From: DATNIC01 sp035604635
GTDB lineage: Bacteria > Vulcanimicrobiota > Vulcanimicrobiia > Vulcanimicrobiales > Vulcanimicrobiaceae
DNA length: 18,028 nt
Reading direction: 5' to 3'
Assembly (NCBI GenBank): GCA_035604635.1
Contig: DATNIC010000188.1
Location: forward strand, 1-18,028
Shown: positions 14,838 through 18,028 of the stretch, piece by piece
Layout: each line of letters starts with the position of its first letter
How positions within the stretch are numbered: position 1 is the first letter of the stretch
Made by a program: the position numbers and the translations under genes
Notes under the pieces: generated by a model
The model's input: only the letters and a program-made list of their open reading frames with translations
The model's database searches: none
Told to the model about the DNA's origin: nothing

Positions 14838-15761
14838 GTGAAGATCCTCATTACCGGCGGGTCCGGCTTCATCGGGCTCCACACCGCACATGCGCTGCTC
14901 GAGGCCGGGCACGACATCGTGATCACGCAATACCGCGTCGAGCGCGATCTGCAGGCGCTCAGCGACTACGCCGTGGGGCGCATCGTCCGTGAGGCAGTCG
15001 ACATCTCCAGCCCCTTCGCGGTCGCAACCGCCGTGCAGAAACACCAAGTCGAGGGGATCATCCACTTGGCGGTCCCCGGCCGCGGCGCTTTGTCGGCAAG
15101 CGAGGAGTACCGGGTGAACATGACCGGGCTGCATAACGTTTTCGAGTCCGCGTGGCTCGCGGGGACGAAGCGCATCATCTTCGCGAGCAGCGTCACCGTC
15201 TACGGCAGTCTCGAACGCGGCCCGTTTCACGAGGATCAGCCGCTCCCCATCACCTCGAAAAACGAAGTCGAGACCTTCAAGAAGGCCGGAGAGATCCTCA
15301 TCCTCCACCTCGCCGAAAAAAGCGGCGTCGAGGTGATCTGCGCGCGGATCGGCTATATCTTCGGTCCGCTCTATCATTCGATGGTCAACCCGCCTAGCCG
15401 CCTGGTCCACGCCGCCTTCGAGCGGAAACCGGGGCATTTCGATGCAATCCCGGCGGCCGATTCGCACGATTATTGTTACGTCAAAGACTGCGGTCGAGGG
15501 CTCGCGCTCTTGCAGACCACGCCGACCCTTGCGCACCGCATCTACAACGTTGGCTCGGGGAGGGCGACCTCAAACGCCGAGCTTGTGGATGCCGTTCGCA
15601 AAATCATTCCCTCGGCCGACCTGCGGCTCGGGAGCGGACCCGCGAAGACGCAGCCCGACCCGTACATGAGTCTCGAGCAGATGACGCGCGACACCGGCTA
15701 CGAGCCGCTGTACGACACGGATTCCGCGATCGCCGATTACATCGCGTATCTTCGGGGTTAA
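14838..15761 (+). CDS. NAD-dependent epimerase/dehydratase-like extended SDR, atypical active site
   Basis: A 307-aa extended short-chain dehydrogenase with the Rossmann motif GGSGFIG (7-13), DISSP (55-59), IIHLAVPGRG (74-83), SSVTVYG (117-123) and a C-terminal substrate domain with DYCYVKDCGRG (211-221) and IYNVGSG. This resembles UDP-sugar epimerases and dehydratases. In place of the usual YxxxK the aligned residues are V144-ETF-K148, followed by KAGE, so the catalytic Tyr is missing while the Lys and downstream Glu are kept. The start is a GTG without a Shine-Dalgarno and very close to a -10 box. It may act as a reductase with altered chemistry or as a non-catalytic NAD-binding protein. 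Its stop overlaps the convergent transporter gene by 4 nt. Confidence 0.86.
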   Translation: MKILITGGSGFIGLHTAHALLEAGHDIVITQYRVERDLQALSDYAVGRIVREAVDISSPFAVATAVQKHQVEGIIHLAVPGRGALSASEEYRVNMTGLHNVFESAWLAGTKRIIFASSVTVYGSLERGPFHEDQPLPITSKNEVETFKKAGEILILHLAEKSGVEVICARIGYIFGPLYHSMVNPPSRLVHAAFERKPGHFDAIPAADSHDYCYVKDCGRGLALLQTTPTLAHRIYNVGSGRATSNAELVDAVRKIIPSADLRLGSGPAKTQPDPYMSLEQMTRDTGYEPLYDTDSAIADYIAYLRG

Positions 15762-16300
15762 GTCGCTGCGACCGGTTTTGTGAGAGCAAACGAGATCGGG
15801 ACGAAGGCAAGCAACGTCGCCCACAACGAGAGGTGGGCGAAGACGACGCAGACCGCCGCGGCGGCGACGACGAGAAGCTGCGGGACGCGGCTGCGGTAGA
15901 TCGCCGTCAACTCGAGGGCGTTCGCGACCGTCAGGCCGACGGCCGCTGCGGCGCAACCGCGCAGCGCCGCTCGCAGGGCCGGAAACTGCGGATCCAGCGC
16001 CAGAGCTCCTAACAAGAGCAGAATGATCGTCGACGGGACGCTCGCCGCGGCATACGAGAGGATCGCTCCGATGGTGCCGGAGAGGCGCAGGCCGATCAGC
16101 AGTGCGAGGTTCGGCGAATTCGGGCCGGGCGAGATCAGCGCGATCGAGCGCAGCTCGAGATATTCTTCGTCGGTGAGCCAGCCGCGGCTGCGCACGACCT
16201 CGCGGCGGATCGCAGCCGACTGTCCGCCGCCGTACGTCGTCGTCCCCAACCACAGGAAAACGCGCAACAGCGCGGCGACCGGGACGTGCTTCGGCGTCAC
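15758..16300 (-). CDS. Chromate-type transporter, second CHR-domain subunit
   Basis: A 180-aa membrane protein with one CHR domain. Seen: TYGGGQSAAIRREV (22-35), the conserved SPGPNSPN (57-64), then several long hydrophobic segments (about 65-105, 115-130, 135-170). The GTG at 16300 is chosen because it overlaps the upstream subunit stop as GTGA; the frame is open further, but that Arg-rich extension is a shadow of the partner gene. It is about half the length of full-size ChrA and would pair with the neighbour to form the complete antiporter. The substrate may be chromate or another oxyanion such as sulfate; the family name does not settle it. Confidence 0.87.
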   Translation of the reverse strand: MTPKHVPVAALLRVFLWLGTTTYGGGQSAAIRREVVRSRGWLTDEEYLELRSIALISPGPNSPNLALLIGLRLSGTIGAILSYAAASVPSTIILLLLGALALDPQFPALRAALRGCAAAAVGLTVANALELTAIYRSRVPQLLVVAAAAVCVVFAHLSLWATLLAFVPISFALTKPVAAT

Positions 16301-16818
16301 CGGAACACGACCAATCCGACGACTCCGGCCGCGAGCATCAGGATCGCCTGATTCACCTTGGTCACGAGCATAACCACGGTTGCGATCACCGCGATGGCGA
16401 TCGTCGCGGGTCCTTGGATCGCACCTTGCGCGACGGCCGCGGCGCCGGCCCAAATGAGGCCGAGGACGACGGGACCGGTCGCGCGCGCGAAGCGTTCGCG
16501 CCACGGCCAGTCACGCAATCTGTGCCACAGGCGGCCCAAGGCATAGACGATTGCGCCGGCGGGGATCAGAAGCGCGGCGGTCGCGACCGCTGCTCCCGAG
16601 AGGCCGGCGACCGCATACCCGATGAGTGTCCCCATCGTCAACGTCGGTCCCGGTGCAAGCTTCCCTAGCGCAAAGAAGCGCGCGAAGTCGGCCGCGCTGA
16701 TCCAATGGTAGTGCGTGACAGAGTCGGCATACATCTGCGGGACGGTCGCGTTGCCGCCCCCGAAGCTGAAGATCGAGAGGACGCTGAACACGAGCGTCAG
16801 CTGCCAAAGGGTAGGCAT
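16297..16818 (-). CDS. Chromate-type transporter, first CHR-domain subunit
   Basis: A 173-aa membrane protein with the N-type CHR domain. Seen: FGGGNATVPQM (19-29), the LAPGPTLTMGTLIGY block (54-68) and hydrophobic segments at about 5-20, 60-95, 110-130 and 135-172. The ATG at 16818 has GAGGAG 3-4 nt upstream, rather close. It is the first gene of a two-gene operon with a 4-nt overlap, the arrangement of short-chain CHR pairs that act as heterodimers. It diverges from the NMT1-like gene across 36 nt and shares that region's promoter and palindrome. Confidence 0.88.
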   Translation of the reverse strand: MPTLWQLTLVFSVLSIFSFGGGNATVPQMYADSVTHYHWISAADFARFFALGKLAPGPTLTMGTLIGYAVAGLSGAAVATAALLIPAGAIVYALGRLWHRLRDWPWRERFARATGPVVLGLIWAGAAAVAQGAIQGPATIAIAVIATVVMLVTKVNQAILMLAAGVVGLVVFR

Positions 16819-16853
16819 TGACTCCTCATCCCGGGTTCGCTATGGTCATAGCG
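16818..16853 (+). promoter_or_regulatory. Promoter with palindromic operator for the NMT1-like gene
   Basis: TTGACT (16818-16823, five of six to consensus), a 17-nt spacer and TATGGT (16841-16846, four of six) form a good sigma70-like promoter. The ATG at 16855 lies 8 nt after the -10, so the mRNA would be leaderless. A perfect palindrome, CGCTATG-GT-CATAGCG (16838-16853), covers the -10 and the start point, where a dimeric repressor would block transcription. The -35 touches the start codon of the divergent transporter gene. Confidence 0.6.
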
Positions 16854-16854
16854 T

Positions 16855-17745
16855 ATGGGCACCTTTGTCATCCATTCACACTTTCGGCTTCACGAATGGA
16901 TCGCCGAAGAGAAAGGCTACTACGCGTCGGAGGGGCTCGTCGACTACGTTCTCAAGAAGAACGACCTCGGCGCGGGCGTGTCCGATCCCGCGAATATGAC
17001 TCCGGAAGGCAAAAAGTACGGCGCGTATGAGTCGTACGAGGCCGAACGCGATGCATCGGTGAGCTGTGCGTGTCACTGGACCGTCAACATGGCCGCGTCT
17101 GCCGATCACGGAACGTTGTGGGGCGAATGCTACTCGGTCTCGCCCGGCGCGATCATGGTCCCGCCCGAATCGCCGATCACGCAGCCCGAAGAGCTCGCCG
17201 GCGTCGAAGTTGCGGTCGGCTATCACTCGGGGAGTCACTACGCGACGGTGCAGGGCCTCGAGCCGTTCATGCCGCGCGAGCGTATCAAGTTGAAGTTCGG
17301 TGGCGTCCCCGACGAGCGCGTCGATGCCGCGGTCGATCGTAAGGTCGCTGCGACCAACGTGTTCGGCATGCAGCTCTACGTGCTCGAGCAGCTCGGATTT
17401 CGCAAGATCGTCGATACGACGTTCATGATCGCGGCGCACATCGCGAAAGACGCCGCCCTGGACGATGTCCGGCGCTACTTCCGTGCACTGCGGCGCGCAC
17501 AGGCCGATATCGACTTCATGCACCAAAAATATGTGCACCATTACCTCAAAGAACTCCCGGTGCGCTATCACTCGATGGTCGACGTCCGTCGCTTCGGTCC
17601 CGGTGAGCGCATCGTCTTCGAACCGTACACGCAAGCGGTCTACGATCTCACCCAAGAGTGGGTCAGGGAGCGAGGCTTCTTCGAGAACGATAGAGTGGGG
17701 TACTCGCCGTACGAAAAGGCCGTCGTCTCGCTCTCCGCGGTCTAA
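16855..17745 (+). CDS. Cytosolic NMT1/periplasmic-binding-fold protein, function unknown
   Basis: A 296-aa protein that resembles NMT1/THI5-like and other solute-binding-fold proteins: WIAEEKGYYASEGL near the N terminus, SVSPGAIMVPPESPITQPEEL (95-115) followed by AGVEVAVGYHSGSHYA (115-130), and a C-terminal helical part. It has no signal peptide, so it is probably not an ABC binding protein. It is rich in histidine (H7, H9, H13, H74, H85, H124, H128, H195, H223, H228, H229, H239) and has a SCACHW motif (70-75) with Cys71, Cys73 and His74. The fungal THI5 enzyme of the same fold has a Cys-rich CCCFC motif in its active site, which makes an enzymatic, metal-linked role worth testing. The start is an ATG without a Shine-Dalgarno, fitting the leaderless promoter upstream. 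Confidence 0.8.
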   Translation: MGTFVIHSHFRLHEWIAEEKGYYASEGLVDYVLKKNDLGAGVSDPANMTPEGKKYGAYESYEAERDASVSCACHWTVNMAASADHGTLWGECYSVSPGAIMVPPESPITQPEELAGVEVAVGYHSGSHYATVQGLEPFMPRERIKLKFGGVPDERVDAAVDRKVAATNVFGMQLYVLEQLGFRKIVDTTFMIAAHIAKDAALDDVRRYFRALRRAQADIDFMHQKYVHHYLKELPVRYHSMVDVRRFGPGERIVFEPYTQAVYDLTQEWVRERGFFENDRVGYSPYEKAVVSLSAV

Positions 17746-17750
17746 GGAAG

Positions 17751-18028
17751 CTAACGCCAGCCGGCGAGCGCGCCGGCTTTTCTGACGTTCTCCTCGACGC
17801 TGGCGCGTGGATCCCAGTCGCGCGCGACGAAGCGGTGTCCGGTAACGTCGTCGGACGCGCGAGACGTCAGCCACACGACCGGTGCGACCATGACCGAGGG
17901 ACGGACGAGGCTGCTGCGATCGCTCACCGCTTCGGCCGGGACCATCGCCGTGTCGGCGGCGCCGCCGGGGATTAATACGTTCACGGTCACGCCGGTCTCG
18001 AGAAGATCTTTGGACCAGATCACGGTCG
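17751..18028 (-). CDS. Short-chain dehydrogenase/reductase, C-terminal part (cut by window edge)
   Basis: Only the last 91-92 codons are present; the frame is open to the right edge, so the N terminus with the cofactor motif is outside the window. The visible part begins WSKDLLETGVTVNVLIPGGAADT, which is the strand after the catalytic helix and the PG motif of classical SDRs, and continues with VAPVVWLTSRASDDVTGHRF, the usual late helix and GxxF segment. It therefore looks like an FabG-type NAD(P)H oxidoreductase. The substrate cannot be judged. The GTG at 18023 is internal and not the real start. It is convergent with the NMT1-like gene, with 5 nt between the stop codons. Confidence 0.85.
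   Translation of the reverse strand, partial: TVIWSKDLLETGVTVNVLIPGGAADTAMVPAEAVSDRSSLVRPSVMVAPVVWLTSRASDDVTGHRFVARDWDPRASVEENVRKAGALAGWR
17759..17781 (+). terminator. Intrinsic terminator of the NMT1-like gene
   Basis: AGCCGGCG (17759-17766) and CGCCGGCT (17771-17778) form a perfect 8-bp GC-rich stem with a 4-nt loop, followed by TTTT (17778-17781). It begins 14 nt after the stop codon of the forward gene. It lies inside the last codons of the convergent SDR gene, so the terminator and that coding end share DNA. Confidence 0.7.

Noticed and set aside
16301..16504. 68-residue N-terminal extension of the second CHR subunit
   Set aside because: It is an Arg/Asp-rich shadow of the first subunit; the GTG at 16300 overlaps the upstream stop as in coupled genes.
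16876..17874. 332-aa reverse-strand open frame opposite the NMT1-like gene
   Set aside because: The translation is Arg/Asp/Val-rich shadow sequence, and the forward frame has coherent fold motifs, a promoter and a terminator.
1..18028. CRISPR arrays, tRNA/rRNA genes, insertion sequences, prophage or defence systems
   Set aside because: No regularly spaced repeats, cloverleaf or rRNA-like sequence, transposase motif or terminal repeats were seen; the only direct repeat noticed is inside the HU gene.

Overview
The window is GC-rich bacterial chromosome with tightly packed genes on both strands. There are 16 protein genes that I can support well, including one cut by the right edge, and one further small candidate. 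I see no rRNA, tRNA, CRISPR array, transposase or phage gene. The HU protein with a Lys/Ala/Arg tail, the DUF6496-type basic protein and frequent GTG/TTG starts suit a high-GC soil-type aerobe. Candidatus Eremiobacterota or a similar uncultured lineage is my guess from style alone and is not proven by any marker here.

Region 1 (1-10275) is an aromatic-acid catabolic island. A forward operon begins at a consensus -10 box (23-28). It encodes a benzoate-CoA ligase, an alpha/beta hydrolase and a 3-hydroxyacyl-CoA dehydrogenase, with 11-nt and 14-nt gene overlaps. A reverse pair follows (alpha/beta hydrolase and a 70-aa DUF6496-like basic protein), then a forward TcuA/fumarate-reductase-type flavoprotein. 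Next is a reverse operon of a benzaldehyde-type aldehyde dehydrogenase and a 3-hydroxybenzoate 6-hydroxylase-like monooxygenase. A forward benzoylformate decarboxylase, with all family catalytic residues, diverges from that operon. Read together: (hydroxy)benzoylformate -> (hydroxy)benzaldehyde -> (hydroxy)benzoate. The acid would then go to benzoyl-CoA through the ligase, or to gentisate through the monooxygenase. No mandelate dehydrogenase, ring-cleaving enzyme or transcription factor is in the window.

Region 2 (10272-14703) is on the reverse strand: an orphan secreted NMT1/SsuA-type solute-binding protein whose ribosome binding site is buried in a nested hairpin, a possible 65-aa Cys-rich protein, a two-domain secreted M16 zinc protease, and an HU protein closed by a strong intrinsic terminator.

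Region 3 (14704-18028) has an atypical NAD-dependent epimerase-like SDR (catalytic Tyr replaced), a split chromate-type transporter (two single CHR-domain proteins, 4-nt overlap), a cytosolic NMT1-like protein rich in His and with a Cys-x-Cys-His motif, and the 3' end of a classical SDR. Two start regions here carry sigma70-like promoters so close to the start codon that the mRNAs are probably leaderless or nearly so. Three convergent pairs overlap at their stop codons (5870-5885, 10272-10275, 15758-15761).
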